Assembly: GCA_030583885.1 (NCBI GenBank)
Contig: CP129480.1
Location: forward strand, 1,302,001 to 1,366,000
Length of the DNA stretch: 64,000 bases
Reading direction: 5' to 3'
Origin: Anaerolineales bacterium
GTDB lineage: Bacteria > Chloroflexota > Anaerolineae > Anaerolineales > Villigracilaceae
Position 1 is the first letter of the stretch, and each line of letters starts with the position of its first letter. The notes under the pieces are model-generated. The model searched no databases. It was not told where the DNA came from and worked only from the letters and a program-made list of their open reading frames with translations. Below, piece after piece: positions 8,374 to 17,748 of this stretch. A program made the translations under genes and the position numbers.

Positions 8374-9579
8374 TTATCTCCTCGGTGTGACCACCCCGCC
8401 TTGCACATCCCAGACCTGAGTATTAAGTACAAACTCCGGCGAGAACAACGTCAGGTCTGTCGTCGTAAACAGGACCTGCTGGTCTTCATTTACATATTTT
8501 AATAAATCGGCGCGGCGGTTTGCATCCAGCTCGGCCATCACTTCATCCAGCAAAATGACGGGCCATTCGCCCGTGCGTTCCTTCATCCATTCCACTTCGG
8601 CGAGTTTCAACACCAGCAGCGTTGTCCGCATTTGACCGCGTGAGCCGTAATTACTCACGTCCGCCTTGTTGATGACGAAACGCAGATCGTCGCGGTGCGG
8701 TCCAATGGTCGTCACGCCGCGTGCGATCTCCTCGCCGCGAATCTGTTCCAGGCGCGCCAGAAAACCGCTTTGAATTTCATCCAGTTCAATGGCTGAACGG
8801 TCAATCGCAGTATCCAGTTTCAAGCCCAGCTGTCCATCCGGCTTTGGCAATGGATCGTAGGCCGGTTCATAGGCAAGGCGCAGGATCTCGGTCCCGCGGG
8901 TCAGTTCGTGATGGATGCGCGCAGCGAGTCGCTCGAGCTCCCGCACCGCCTGGATGCGCCACAAAATGATCTGCGCCCCGAACCTGACCAGCGCCTCATC
9001 CCAGACTTCAAGCTGGTCCCTGTTCCCCATGCCTTCATTCAACGCCTTGAGCAGTGCATTGCGCTGTGTGAGCGCCTGGTTATATTCGCCCAGCACGCGC
9101 GCATACGCGGGGACCGCCTGCGCAAGGGCAAGGTTTAGGTAGCGGCGGCGCTCGTCGGGCCCGCCTTCGATGATCTGTGACATCTGCGGCACGAAGATGA
9201 CCGCATTGAAATGACCGATGACGTCATTGACATGACGCTTGGCGCCGTCCAGCAGAATTTCCTTTCGCAAACGCTGACCGTTCACGCCTGTTGGTTCCAG
9301 AATAAGCCGCGCTTCGAGGCGGTGCTTCGTTTTGCCGCGTTGATAATCCGCCACAAGGCGCGTCACCGCCAGCGGATTCTTTGCCTCGTGGATATTTACA
9401 ATCTGCCGGTCCGCATGCGTTTGAAAGGAGGTGAACGCCGCCAGAAAATAGATGGCTTCCAGCACGGAAGTCTTTCCCTGTGCATTCCTGCCTGCCAGCA
9501 CAACAGCCCGCCGTGGAAGTTCTGCATCCAGGCGGGTGAGGCTGCGAAAGTTGGTGAGGGAAAGATGGTTTAGATGCAT
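8374..9579 (-). CDS. recF: DNA replication and repair protein RecF
   Basis: 401-residue SMC-like ATPase. It opens MHLNHLSLTNFRSL, with Walker A GRNAQGKTS (about 30-38), the RecF region FVPQMSQIIEGGPDERRRYLN where the ring of ATPase contacts lies, a signature-like YGSRGQMRTT and Walker B VILLDEVMAELD. RecF loads RecA at gapped DNA through RecOR. No dnaA, dnaN or gyrB genes are beside it, unlike the common bacterial order; instead it is followed by an unrelated hydrolase. Confidence 0.93.
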   Translation of the reverse strand: MHLNHLSLTNFRSLTRLDAELPRRAVVLAGRNAQGKTSVLEAIYFLAAFTSFQTHADRQIVNIHEAKNPLAVTRLVADYQRGKTKHRLEARLILEPTGVNGQRLRKEILLDGAKRHVNDVIGHFNAVIFVPQMSQIIEGGPDERRRYLNLALAQAVPAYARVLGEYNQALTQRNALLKALNEGMGNRDQLEVWDEALVRFGAQIILWRIQAVRELERLAARIHHELTRGTEILRLAYEPAYDPLPKPDGQLGLKLDTAIDRSAIELDEIQSGFLARLEQIRGEEIARGVTTIGPHRDDLRFVINKADVSNYGSRGQMRTTLLVLKLAEVEWMKERTGEWPVILLDEVMAELDANRRADLLKYVNEDQQVLFTTTDLTLFSPEFVLNTQVWDVQGGVVTPRR

Positions 9580-9621
9580 GTCGAAAGTCGAAGGGTATCG
9601 GTCGCAAGTTCGACTTTTGAC
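9580..9621. repeat. Short inverted repeat upstream of recF
   Basis: GTCGAAAGTCGAA (9580-9592) and TTCGACTTTTGAC (9609-9621) are reverse complements with one mismatch. They fill most of the 54-base gap between the deformylase and recF. It may be a terminator-like or REP-type structure; there is no U-run. Confidence 0.45.
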
Positions 9622-9633
9622 CTTCGACCGATT

Positions 9634-10170
9634 TTAGTCCAGCGGGGTTTCATCCTCTTCACTTGGTTTCCAAACGCGGGTGGCGTGGTCGGTGAAGAGC
9701 ACGCCGTTCAAATGGTCGATCTCATGCTGGAAGATGCGTGCCATCCAGCCGCTGACTTTATGTTTCACGGGCTGACCATGGCGGTTGAGCGCCCTGACCT
9801 GAAGCGACTCATGCCGTTCCACCTCCCCGATCAAGCCGGGGATGGAGAGACAGCCCTCCACGCCCACTACTTTTTCCTCCGAAACCCTGGTGATCTCAGG
9901 GTTGATCAAGACGTACAATTTCCTGGGCTTGGGCGGCGCATCCTCATTCTCTTCTTCGTCGTCGTCATCCTCGTCTTCTGTATATTCGATGACCGTCAGC
10001 TGCAGGGGGATGTTCACCTGCGGTGCGGCAAGCCCAACGCCCGGGGCGTCACGCATGGTCTCGATCATGTCGTCTATCAGGGTCTGCAGGTCTTTATCGA
10101 TATTTTTTACCGGTTTTGCCTTGCGCCTTAAAATGGGATCCGGCAGATGTACGATTTTTCTTAATGCCAT
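9634..10170 (-). CDS. def: Peptide deformylase
   Basis: Removes the N-formyl group from nascent proteins. All three metal/catalytic motifs are present: GVGLAAPQV, EGCLSIPG and QHEIDHLNG. Start ATG 10170 (MALRKIVHLPDP) matches the usual N-terminus and has AGGAAG just upstream; an ATG at 10230 would add 20 low-complexity residues. An unusual Asp/Glu-rich insertion (EDEDDDDEEENEDAP, about residues 76-90) sits between two beta strands, in a loop away from the active site. Roughly 178 residues, normal for the family apart from this loop. Confidence 0.92.
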   Translation of the reverse strand: MALRKIVHLPDPILRRKAKPVKNIDKDLQTLIDDMIETMRDAPGVGLAAPQVNIPLQLTVIEYTEDEDDDDEEENEDAPPKPRKLYVLINPEITRVSEEKVVGVEGCLSIPGLIGEVERHESLQVRALNRHGQPVKHKVSGWMARIFQHEIDHLNGVLFTDHATRVWKPSEEDETPLD

Positions 10171-10230
10171 ACTTCCTATGTCCTCTTTGTTTTGTGCTGC
10201 CTCTGAGGTTGCCGTCCCAGCCGGCGCCAT

Positions 10231-12030
10231 CTATCCTTCCATGCCGTCCATGGATTGGTCATCCAGTATGTCGTCCAGCCCGTCAAGGTCTTCGCTTAAA
10301 TCCTGCCCCGCCGCCTTTCTGAGTCTGGTCAGCTCATCTATATCCGCCTCTTCCGGCACGTTGAAATCATTGCGGTTTTGATGATAGGACACCAGCCATG
10401 TCGCCATGCGCTCGCGTTCCACAGCGGCAGCCTCCTCGTTCTTTTTGGCGATGCGCGCCATGCGGCGGCGGTTGATGTCCGCCTGCACACCGGCCGGGTC
10501 GAGCACATCCTGGAAGGAAAGTTTTGTGCCGCCCACGACGATATATACCGTGCCGTAGTTAAATAAATAGCCCACGATGCCAATGCGTTTGTATTCGGTG
10601 CTGAGGATGTTCTCGATCTGGGCGGTGCGGCGTTCCTCCGTGCCGAGCGGTGTTTTATCGATATCCATGATCTCTTCGGGCGTCACCATAAAGGTGTCGT
10701 TGTTCCAGTCTATGTATTCCCAAACCATCCAGCCGATGAAGGGCAGCATCAGGAGCGGGATCGCGACGACGACCGTATCGGGGCGGAAGCCGCCCGTTTC
10801 GAGGAATTCCACAACTGCCCGGGTCGGGTCGACTGCCAGATTCCAGATGCGTGAGATCATCAACCCAAGCAGGATCAGGAAGAAGATCAGAGGGCGCGCC
10901 AGCTGCTGCAGCAATACGATCCAGTGTTTATGGTAGATCACCGTCCCGCCGTCCTCCGTGCGCAGTTTGAACAGGTTGCCCAGCACAATGCTGAGCAGGC
11001 CCTTTTTTTGTATTTCCTTGTCTTCGGTTACGATGACGGGGGGCAGTTCATCCTCCATCGTCTTTTGCACGGTCATGCCCAGTTTCGCACGGATGGCGTT
11101 CTTCATCGCATCCTTTTGCGCCTGGGTACCCTTTGATTTCGTGCGCTCCCAGAGTTCGCGGATCATATCCGCCGCCTGATTGGGGTGGTCCACATAATCG
11201 AACTTGATGTTGCCAACGAAGGTGCGCACCGCCACATTGCCGTAATCCAGCGTGCGGCCAATGATGTCCGTTTCCACATTGACCGAGAGGATGGTGCTGA
11301 GCGGCGCCTCCTGACGGCTGTCGTAGATGCCGATCACACGCTCCACCCAGACCACGCGCTGGTTGGTCACAATGTAATAATCGTTGCTCCAGTCAATGGC
11401 CACCCAGACCGCCCATAACAGAATGGCGATCAAAAGCAGCCCGCCGACGGCAACCGGCGTGACCGCATTGGATACAAACGCCCATGCAAAAAGTGCAATG
11501 GGGAGGAAAAGCGCAAAAAACGGTGCCAGCAGCACCTGATACAGCCGGATCCTGTGCCGGCGTGCAAGGAAATAAATGACCTCCTTGGGACCCAGCCATT
11601 TGAACATGGTGGCGCGCGCCAGTTTGCGGCTCTTGATGGCCACCTGGAAGTTCGGCTTCAGCCTTTCATACCTTGCAAGCAGGATTTCAAAATCCTGGCG
11701 CGAGAGAAACAGGAGAGTCGTCTCTTCCACGGTTCGGATCGTTGCGGAACGGTTGCGGTGTTCGAACAGGGCCTCTTCGCCGAAATAGTCCCCCGCCGTC
11801 AGCCAGGCCAGAAAGTCCTCGCCTTTTTCGCGCGGGCGCGTCACTTTGATCTTGCCCTTATAGATCATGTAAAAACCGTCAGGCTTTGCGCCGATTTCGA
11901 AAACCACCGTATCCGCGGGAAGCGTGCGCTCCTCCAGCTTCAGGGCAATACTTTCAAGTTCTTCATCCTTCAGACTGTGGAAGAGATGAATCCTGTCCAA
12001 AAATCCGGCGCGGTGTTTGTTTTCTATCAC
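10231..12030 (-). CDS. Membrane protein with cyclic-nucleotide-binding domain and two PH-like domains
   Basis: 599 residues. An N-terminal cNMP-binding fold (about 10-120; includes DGFYMIYKGKIKV and GDYFGEEALF, the phosphate-binding cassette region) is followed by paired hydrophobic segments (about 170-215), a bacterial PH-like domain (RVVWVERVIGIYDSRQEAPL), a second pair of helices (about 370-435) and a second PH-like domain (NDTFMVTPEEIMDIDKTPLG). The C-terminus is charged and coiled-coil-like. The repeat of helix pair plus PH suggests an internal duplication. Probably a cytoplasm-facing sensor; ligand unknown. Start is GTG 12030 with no obvious ribosome site. Confidence 0.8.
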   Translation of the reverse strand: MIENKHRAGFLDRIHLFHSLKDEELESIALKLEERTLPADTVVFEIGAKPDGFYMIYKGKIKVTRPREKGEDFLAWLTAGDYFGEEALFEHRNRSATIRTVEETTLLFLSRQDFEILLARYERLKPNFQVAIKSRKLARATMFKWLGPKEVIYFLARRHRIRLYQVLLAPFFALFLPIALFAWAFVSNAVTPVAVGGLLLIAILLWAVWVAIDWSNDYYIVTNQRVVWVERVIGIYDSRQEAPLSTILSVNVETDIIGRTLDYGNVAVRTFVGNIKFDYVDHPNQAADMIRELWERTKSKGTQAQKDAMKNAIRAKLGMTVQKTMEDELPPVIVTEDKEIQKKGLLSIVLGNLFKLRTEDGGTVIYHKHWIVLLQQLARPLIFFLILLGLMISRIWNLAVDPTRAVVEFLETGGFRPDTVVVAIPLLMLPFIGWMVWEYIDWNNDTFMVTPEEIMDIDKTPLGTEERRTAQIENILSTEYKRIGIVGYLFNYGTVYIVVGGTKLSFQDVLDPAGVQADINRRRMARIAKKNEEAAAVERERMATWLVSYHQNRNDFNVPEEADIDELTRLRKAAGQDLSEDLDGLDDILDDQSMDGMEG

Positions 12031-12042
12031 GGTTTTATTCTA

Positions 12043-12552
12043 TCAAACTTCACGCACAATCGCGCAGCCGTAGGCGGGGGATTCCGCCAGCGCGGGCAAA
12101 TGCCCTTCGAGGAGCGATTCAACCGCCTCGTCCAGAAAGAAGCGGGTGGGAGTCCGCTGATGAAACGTGACATCATCCACAGCGCCGCGGTAACGCAGGA
12201 TGCCGTCGCGGTCGATCACAAAGACATGCGGAGTGGTCTGTGCGTCGAAAAGATCTGCGACGCGGCAATCCGCATCCAGCAGGACCGTGGGCAGGCGGCG
12301 CGCTTCGGATGTTTTCTTCACATCTTCGAGTTTTTCGTTTCGGTTCGATGCAATCGACAGCAGCACGACAGCGCTCCCCCATTTGGTTAGTTTTTCGAGG
12401 ATGGCGTTATCCGCCCGCTCCGAATGCGGACATTCGCACGACCAAAAGTTGACGATGACGATCCTGCCGCGCTGGTCGGACAGGCGGTGGAGGCTGCCGT
12501 CGAGATCGGGCAGTTCGAAGTCGGGGACGGGAAAACCCAGTTGTAAAGTCAT
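12043..12552 (-). CDS. Redoxin/peroxiredoxin-like thiol protein
   Basis: 169 residues with a thioredoxin-fold AhpC/TlpA-type domain: PVPDFELPDLDGSLHRLSD, then IVIVNFWSCECPHSERAD. The active-site region has Cys-Glu-Cys-Pro rather than Trp-Cys-x-x-Cys, so redox chemistry may differ from TlpA. TTPHVFVIDRDGILRYRGAVDD carries the cis-Pro (TPHVF). No signal peptide is seen, so it is probably cytoplasmic. 12 bases separate its end from the cNMP/PH gene start; the functional link is unclear. Confidence 0.8.
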   Translation of the reverse strand: MTLQLGFPVPDFELPDLDGSLHRLSDQRGRIVIVNFWSCECPHSERADNAILEKLTKWGSAVVLLSIASNRNEKLEDVKKTSEARRLPTVLLDADCRVADLFDAQTTPHVFVIDRDGILRYRGAVDDVTFHQRTPTRFFLDEAVESLLEGHLPALAESPAYGCAIVREV

Positions 12553-12554
12553 AA

Positions 12555-12604
12555 GGTTGGCAGGTTTGAAGGTTCAACGTTCCAACATGCAAACGTTCAA
12601 ACGT

Positions 12605-12610
<6 letters not shown>
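12555..12610. repeat. GTTTGAACGTT-type short repeat
   Basis: AT/GC-mixed tract built from copies of GTTCAA(A)CG (GCAGGTTTGAAGGTTCAACG, then CAAACGTTCAAACGTTCAAACG). A close relative lies inside the T-box leader at 62262-62303. It fills the gap between the redoxin and dehydrogenase genes and overlaps the latter's 3' end. Confidence 0.5.
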
Positions 12611-13489
<879 letters not shown>

Positions 13490-13549
13490 GAAGAGACTCC
13501 TTGAGTGAGAATGATGGGATTATAACCGCCCCCTCCGTCGCTAACGCGA

Positions 13550-13595
13550 CAGCTCCCCCAAATGCGACGAACTTCAGTCGCATTTGGGGGAGCTG
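13550..13595. terminator. 19-bp perfect hairpin downstream of the SIMPL gene
   Basis: Arm CAGCTCCCCCAAATGCGAC (13550-13568), 8-base loop, exact complementary arm 13577-13595. It is flanked by further C-rich/G-rich complementarity (13528-13537 and 13597-13607). Located after the minus-strand SIMPL gene and before the dehydrogenase start. No U-run, so it may be a repeat element that serves as transcript end. Confidence 0.55.
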
Positions 13596-13615
13596 GATGG
13601 GGGCAGGGAATTGAC

Positions 13616-14338
13616 TTACTTGATCGTGTAGGTCATGTTGACGGTCACACTGATCGCCAGTTGTCCGGGCTGGATCGGCACTGCCGCGGTTTCCATCGCT
13701 GCACCGCCGCCGCCGCCCTTGCCTTCAAAGTAGGGATACGGGCTGGCATCGTAGTAGCTGATGGTTTGGATGTCGGCGAGGCTCAGTCCAGCGGCTTCCG
13801 CCAACCCGTTCGCTTCATTCTTCGCATCCTCCACAGCCTTGGTGCGGGCTTCCTCGGTTGCTTCCGCCTTGTCCTCCACATCGAACTGGATGCTGTAAAT
13901 GCTGTTCGCGCCAGCGCTGATGGCCGCATCCAGCAGGTCGCCCAGTTTGTCGAGGTCGCGCACGGTCACGTTGACCGTGTTATCCACCACATAGTTCGTG
14001 CCGATGATCTGACCCATTGGGTCATACTGCTGGTTCGACCAGATGCTGAAGTTGGTGGTGCGGATGTCCTTCGCGTCCACGCCGAAGTCCTTGATGGCTT
14101 CGATCACCGCAGTGGTCTGCGTCTTGTTGACATCGACCGCCTCGGCGGCATTGTCGCGCTGGGTGTTCACACCGACGTTGATGTAGGCGATATCGGGGGT
14201 CAGGTACACCACACCGAGTCCGCTTACGTTCAACGTGCGCAGGTTTTCAGGGGCGGCCTGGTTGATGGTGGTGGGCCCGCAGGCGCTCAGGACGAGGGCC
14301 AGGGCCAGAATTACAAAGGCAATAAATTTGGTACGCAT
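13616..14338 (-). CDS. SIMPL-domain (DUF541) lipoprotein
   Basis: 240 residues. Lipoprotein signal peptide with lipobox LSAC (about 17-20) indicates export and lipid anchoring. The rest is one SIMPL domain: LNVSGLGVVYLTPDIAYINVGV, then ...VIEAIKDFGVDAKDIRTTNFSI, a typical oligomeric periplasmic fold of unknown chemistry (BP26/OMP28-like). A Gly-rich stretch (GKGGGGGAA) lies near the C-terminus. Start ATG 14338 has AAGGAG upstream. Divergent from nurA. Confidence 0.88.
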   Translation of the reverse strand: MRTKFIAFVILALALVLSACGPTTINQAAPENLRTLNVSGLGVVYLTPDIAYINVGVNTQRDNAAEAVDVNKTQTTAVIEAIKDFGVDAKDIRTTNFSIWSNQQYDPMGQIIGTNYVVDNTVNVTVRDLDKLGDLLDAAISAGANSIYSIQFDVEDKAEATEEARTKAVEDAKNEANGLAEAAGLSLADIQTISYYDASPYPYFEGKGGGGGAAMETAAVPIQPGQLAISVTVNMTYTIK

Positions 14339-14448
14339 TTTAATCTCCTTGAGTAGTGTTTGTCCATTTCAAGACGCTGCAGGTTCCAAAAAGTTCCTTA
14401 CCATTTTATCCCCTTTGGGGTAAAATTTTGCACAAATGTTCTAATCCC

Positions 14449-15615
14449 ATGCCCATAGATTATCAGCAGATCCACGAAACGATACAGGAGATCGGCAGGG
14501 GCGCCCTCGAGCGGAAAAAGACCCTCGAAGAGCGCCGTGCCCTTGCGCGGAATTTGCTCGCCGGCTTCAGTTCTGAATTGGACGCCCTGCGCTCCAAAGC
14601 GGATGCCGCCAGGGGAGCGGACTCCCACATCCGCTGCGCGGTGCCGCTGAATGAGGCGCTCGCATCCTCCCACCCCGTGTCTGCATCGTCCCCGGCCACG
14701 CTCATCGCCGCGGACGGCTCGCAGATCGTCCCGAACCGTCACGATGCGCTGCAATATTATGTCATCAATGTCGGCGCAATTGCCATGCAGATCGGTTCTG
14801 GAAATACGCCCGAGGTAAAAACCGACACCGAATTGCGTATTCTGGATGAGTTCGACGATACTTTTTTCAGCGAGGGACAGATCGCCTTGCAGCGCGATGT
14901 CGCCGAACGCAGGAAACTGCTGGAAATGGCGGAAAATTATTCAGGTACGATCATTGCGTTGACAGAAGGTCAATTGGAATTATGGGGTTCCGTGGATCAT
15001 GAAAATGCGAGGGAGTTCGAGAAAAGTTTGCAGGACTACTTGAACGTTCTCGAACAATTGCAGAAAAAGAAGATCATCGCAGGCGGATATGTGGACAAAC
15101 CCGGGGCCAACTGGTTCGTGAAACTGCTTGAAATCGCAGGCACCCCGCCCGATGAATTGAAGAACGTCCGAAAAAATCGTTTATTGGCAGGTGTGACCGA
15201 CCTGTGGCTGTTCAGCCAGATCCTCGGCGGGCATGAACGGTCGGCGGTCTTTGCGCTGCAAGCCAAATCCGCCGAGAAATACAAAGGTGCGCTTGCCATT
15301 CATTTCTTTTATCTCAACGTTGGCGATAAAAAACATCCCAAGATCGCGCGCGTGGATATACCGCTTTGGGTGGCGGAAAACCCGTCCATGTTGAATGGCT
15401 TGCATGCAGTCCTGGTCGAACAATCACGAATCATGGGCAACGCGCCGTTCCCATATTTATTGCACCGCGCCCATGAAATTGCCGTGGTCACCCACCGTGA
15501 AAAAGAGGAGATCGACAGGATGCTTGCAAGGGAGATCCTTGCAAATGGCGGCGAGCTTGGCGAAAAGTCCGGCAAGCAGTCGGCAAAGGATTTGCAGGGC
15601 AGAACAAGAAGATAA
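14449..15615 (+). CDS. nurA: DNA double-strand-break repair nuclease NurA
   Basis: 388 residues. The NurA core begins LIAADGSQIVPNRHD (about 85-99), whose DGS Asp is a Mn2+ ligand of the RNase H-like nuclease; the C-terminal IPLWVAEN...FPYLLHRAHEIAV region closes the domain. A coiled-coil-like insertion (about 150-240) is usual. NurA is a 5'-3' nuclease that works with the HerA hexameric translocase in end resection; herA is 2.2 kb downstream on the same strand. Start ATG 14449 (MPIDYQQIHE) is chosen over a longer frame that begins inside the divergent promoter region. Confidence 0.88.
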   Translation: MPIDYQQIHETIQEIGRGALERKKTLEERRALARNLLAGFSSELDALRSKADAARGADSHIRCAVPLNEALASSHPVSASSPATLIAADGSQIVPNRHDALQYYVINVGAIAMQIGSGNTPEVKTDTELRILDEFDDTFFSEGQIALQRDVAERRKLLEMAENYSGTIIALTEGQLELWGSVDHENAREFEKSLQDYLNVLEQLQKKKIIAGGYVDKPGANWFVKLLEIAGTPPDELKNVRKNRLLAGVTDLWLFSQILGGHERSAVFALQAKSAEKYKGALAIHFFYLNVGDKKHPKIARVDIPLWVAENPSMLNGLHAVLVEQSRIMGNAPFPYLLHRAHEIAVVTHREKEEIDRMLAREILANGGELGEKSGKQSAKDLQGRTRR

Positions 15616-15619
15616 TGTC

Positions 15620-15687
15620 GTAGGGGCGCGGTCCCCGCGCCCTTTTATGATTGCCACACACATTGGGCGGGGAAACCCCGCCCCTAC
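15620..15687. repeat. REPIN-like element (two 23-base GTAG-headed hairpins)
   Basis: 68 bp: left arm GTAG + 8-bp stem GGGCGCGG/CCGCGCCC with TCC loop (15620-15642), 22-base spacer, right arm stem GGGCGGGG/CCCCGCCC + CTAC (15665-15687). The architecture 23+22+23 is identical in size to the element at 62535-62602. GTAG heads next to hairpins are the described hallmark of REPs mobilised by RAYT transposases. Confidence 0.8.
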
Positions 15688-15701
15688 GGAGAATGTAATT
15701 C

Positions 15702-16295
15702 ATGACACAACCAATCGAGATCGGACGCTTACTTCGCGCAGGGACAACGGGCTTCATCGCGGGCTGCCGCGTGAACCAGTTGAGCATGCCTTCGTTCGGG
15801 GCGCTGGTGCGCGCGCCGTTGGGGGATGGGTATCAGGTCTATGGACTGATCCACGATATCCACATCGACGATGATGGGCTGGTGCGCCAGTTGGTGACGG
15901 CGGATAACGTCAGCGAGGAAGTGATGAAGGACAACCGCGAACGGCGCATTGTGCCCGTGGAGATGTCCGTGCTGGCGGTGGGGTATGAGCAGGATGGAAG
16001 AATCCATCACCTGCTGCCGCCGCGTCCGCCGCTGAGTTTGGATGTGATCTATTTGTGCGAGGATAAGGATTTGGCACGGTTTACAGAGCGGTTCGGGTAT
16101 TTCCGTCATATCTTGAATGGCAAGGATGTGCCTGTGGGTGAAGTGCTCGCGGCGCATATTTTGCAGGCAGGGAAAGCTAGGGGTGCGGAGGGTGCGCGAT
16201 GGATCGAGTCCGCGACGCAGGAAGTGATTACGTTATTGCGGGATGATTACCCGACGCTGGTGAGTGTATTGGGCGCTTTGGCGGATGTTTCTTGA
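15702..16295 (+). CDS. HAS-barrel-like protein of the NurA-HerA cluster
   Basis: 197 residues, not assignable to a named family by eye. Its N-terminus (IGRLLRAGTTGFIAGCRVNQ, then FGALVRAPLGDGYQVYGLIHDIHIDDDG) resembles the small HAS beta-barrel at the N-terminus of HerA (compare IGYLVGGGLKENFRVRLT and GHWNYYGIVTDINLG in the herA product here). The C-terminal half is helical and acidic. Lying between nurA and herA on the same strand, it may be an accessory or regulator of the complex; this is inference from context and fold resemblance. Confidence 0.6.
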   Translation: MTQPIEIGRLLRAGTTGFIAGCRVNQLSMPSFGALVRAPLGDGYQVYGLIHDIHIDDDGLVRQLVTADNVSEEVMKDNRERRIVPVEMSVLAVGYEQDGRIHHLLPPRPPLSLDVIYLCEDKDLARFTERFGYFRHILNGKDVPVGEVLAAHILQAGKARGAEGARWIESATQEVITLLRDDYPTLVSVLGALADVS

Positions 16296-16327
16296 TTTTA
16301 GATTTGTGATTGGTGATTTTAGATTGG
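16294..16327. repeat. GATTTTAGATT repeat, copy 1
   Basis: Two GATTTTAGATT units separated by TGTGATTGGT. Related short AT-rich units occur at 17131-17161, 17311-17340 and, inverted, 17749-17779. All four gaps around the methyltransferase and four-helix-bundle genes carry them. Confidence 0.55.
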
Positions 16328-16387
16328 TTCCCGGCTGAGCGAGTACTCCAAAGGATGAGAGTAATTTGTGATCTTGAAAGGAACTCA

Positions 16388-17128
16388 ATGACCGACATTT
16401 TCTTTGAACTGCACAAAGACCTGCCGCGTGAAGGTCCTGGCGATGAGGCTTCGACGCTTAAGGCGTTTGGGATGATGGAGGGGTTGCGGTCCAATCCGCG
16501 CATGTTGGATGTGGGCTGTGGTCCGGGGATGCAAACCATTGATCTGGCAAAACACACTGGCGCAAGCATTCTGGCAGTTGATACGCACCAGCCATTTCTC
16601 GACGAACTGCAAAGGCGGGCGGAACGGGCCGGGCTGGCAGAGCAGATCACCGTCCAGAATGAATCGATGTTTGAGTTGGGATTCCCCGAAAACAGTTTCG
16701 ATGTCATCTGGTCGGAAGGTGCGATCTACATCATGGGCTTCGAGGCGGGGTTGAAGAAGGTGCATCCGTTGTTGAAGGCGGGTGGGTATGCGGCAATGAC
16801 GGAACTTTCATGGTTCAAGCCGAACCCGCCGGAGGAAGTTTTGCGCTTTTGGCAGGAGGGGTATCCCGGCATGGACTCGGTGGAGGGCAACCTGCTTGCA
16901 GTGGAGCGGGCGGGTTATCGTGCGGTGGGACATTTCTCTCTGCCTGACTCAAGTTGGTGGGACCCTTATTTCAACCCGCTGAAGGAACGGATCGCCATGC
17001 TGCGTGGGAAGTATCCGCAAGACCCCGAAGCGCGGCGCGTACTGGATGAGCAGGATCTGGAGATGGAATTCTTTCACAGGTATTCGGATTATTTTGGGTA
17101 TGAGTTTTATGTGATGCAGAAGGGGTGA
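16388..17128 (+). CDS. Class I SAM-dependent methyltransferase
   Basis: 246 residues. SAM-binding motif I is MLDVGCGPGMQTIDLA (about 38-53), followed by acidic motif II ILAVDTHQPFLDEL and motif IV FDVIWSEGAIYIMGF. This resembles small-molecule or quinone-type methyltransferases (Methyltransf_11/25). Start ATG 16388 is supported by GAAAGGA 8 bases upstream. It interrupts the NurA-HerA group and is flanked by AT-rich repeats on both sides, so it looks like a later insertion there. Substrate unknown. Confidence 0.85.
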   Translation: MTDIFFELHKDLPREGPGDEASTLKAFGMMEGLRSNPRMLDVGCGPGMQTIDLAKHTGASILAVDTHQPFLDELQRRAERAGLAEQITVQNESMFELGFPENSFDVIWSEGAIYIMGFEAGLKKVHPLLKAGGYAAMTELSWFKPNPPEEVLRFWQEGYPGMDSVEGNLLAVERAGYRAVGHFSLPDSSWWDPYFNPLKERIAMLRGKYPQDPEARRVLDEQDLEMEFFHRYSDYFGYEFYVMQKG

Positions 17129-17130
17129 TT

Positions 17131-17161
17131 GGATTTTAGATTGGAGATTGATGATTTTAGA
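17131..17161. repeat. GATTTTAGATT repeat, copy 2
   Basis: GGATTTTAGATTGGAGATTG then ATGATTTTAG, directly after the methyltransferase stop. The 17129-17360 gap also holds a third copy (17311-17340) and no other recognisable signal. Confidence 0.5.
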
Positions 17162-17310
17162 AGTTATCTCAAAAATGAAAAAAGCGTCCCAAATCTTCGA
17201 TTTCCCTTCATAGATTAGGGTTTTTTCCATGCTCAGGTGTTTTTGAGACAAGTTCTAGATTGATTGTTGACGTTGGAGTCGGTGATGAACGAAAACGAGT
17301 TGGTGCATTT

Positions 17311-17340
17311 TTGATTTTTGAGTGTAGATTTTAGATTGGT
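17311..17340. repeat. GATTTTAGATT repeat, copy 3
   Basis: TTGATTTTTGAGTGTAGATT followed by TTAGATTGGT, just upstream of the four-helix-bundle gene; same family as 16294 and 17131. Confidence 0.45.
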
Positions 17341-17360
17341 GAATGGCGCAGGAGTTTGCA

Positions 17361-17717
17361 ATGAACGAGAGTGACTTGAAAAAGCGGACAAAGCAGTTTG
17401 GGTTGCGTGTGATTCGATTGGTGGAGTCTTTGCCGAGCACGCAAACGGCGCGGACAATTGGCAATCAGTTGCTGCGTTCAGGGATGTCGGTGGGAGCGAA
17501 TTATCGGGCGGCGTGCCGCGGGCGCTCCAAAGCGGATTTTGTTGCCAAGGCTGGCATTTCACTCGAAGAAGCCGATGAATGTTTGTATTGGATGGAAATG
17601 CTGCAAGAAGCAGGCATTATCCCTGCGGATAAACTGAAAGACCTGATGAAAGAAGCCGACGAGTTGGTCGCCATCTTTACCGCCTCCATTAAAACAGCCA
17701 GAGCAAACCTCAAATAA
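17361..17717 (+). CDS. Four-helix-bundle protein (S23/IVP family)
   Basis: 118 residues of the TIGR02436 four-helix-bundle family: a KRTKQFGLRVIRLVESLP helix, then the hallmark SGMSVGANYRAACRGRSKAD and SLEEADECLYWMEML. The family was first seen as ORFs in 23S rRNA intervening sequences and is now known as common standalone genes of unknown function; no rRNA is near. ATG 17361 is preferred over 17343 because AGGAG sits 7 bases upstream. Flanked by AT-rich repeats. Confidence 0.87.
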   Translation: MNESDLKKRTKQFGLRVIRLVESLPSTQTARTIGNQLLRSGMSVGANYRAACRGRSKADFVAKAGISLEEADECLYWMEMLQEAGIIPADKLKDLMKEADELVAIFTASIKTARANLK

Positions 17718-17748
17718 AAACATGGAAAGCGGACACGACTTACCAGTA

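Noticed and set aside
17361..17717. Evidence of a 23S rRNA gene with an intervening sequence
   Set aside because: The four-helix-bundle family is named from rRNA insertions, but no rRNA sequence flanks the gene.
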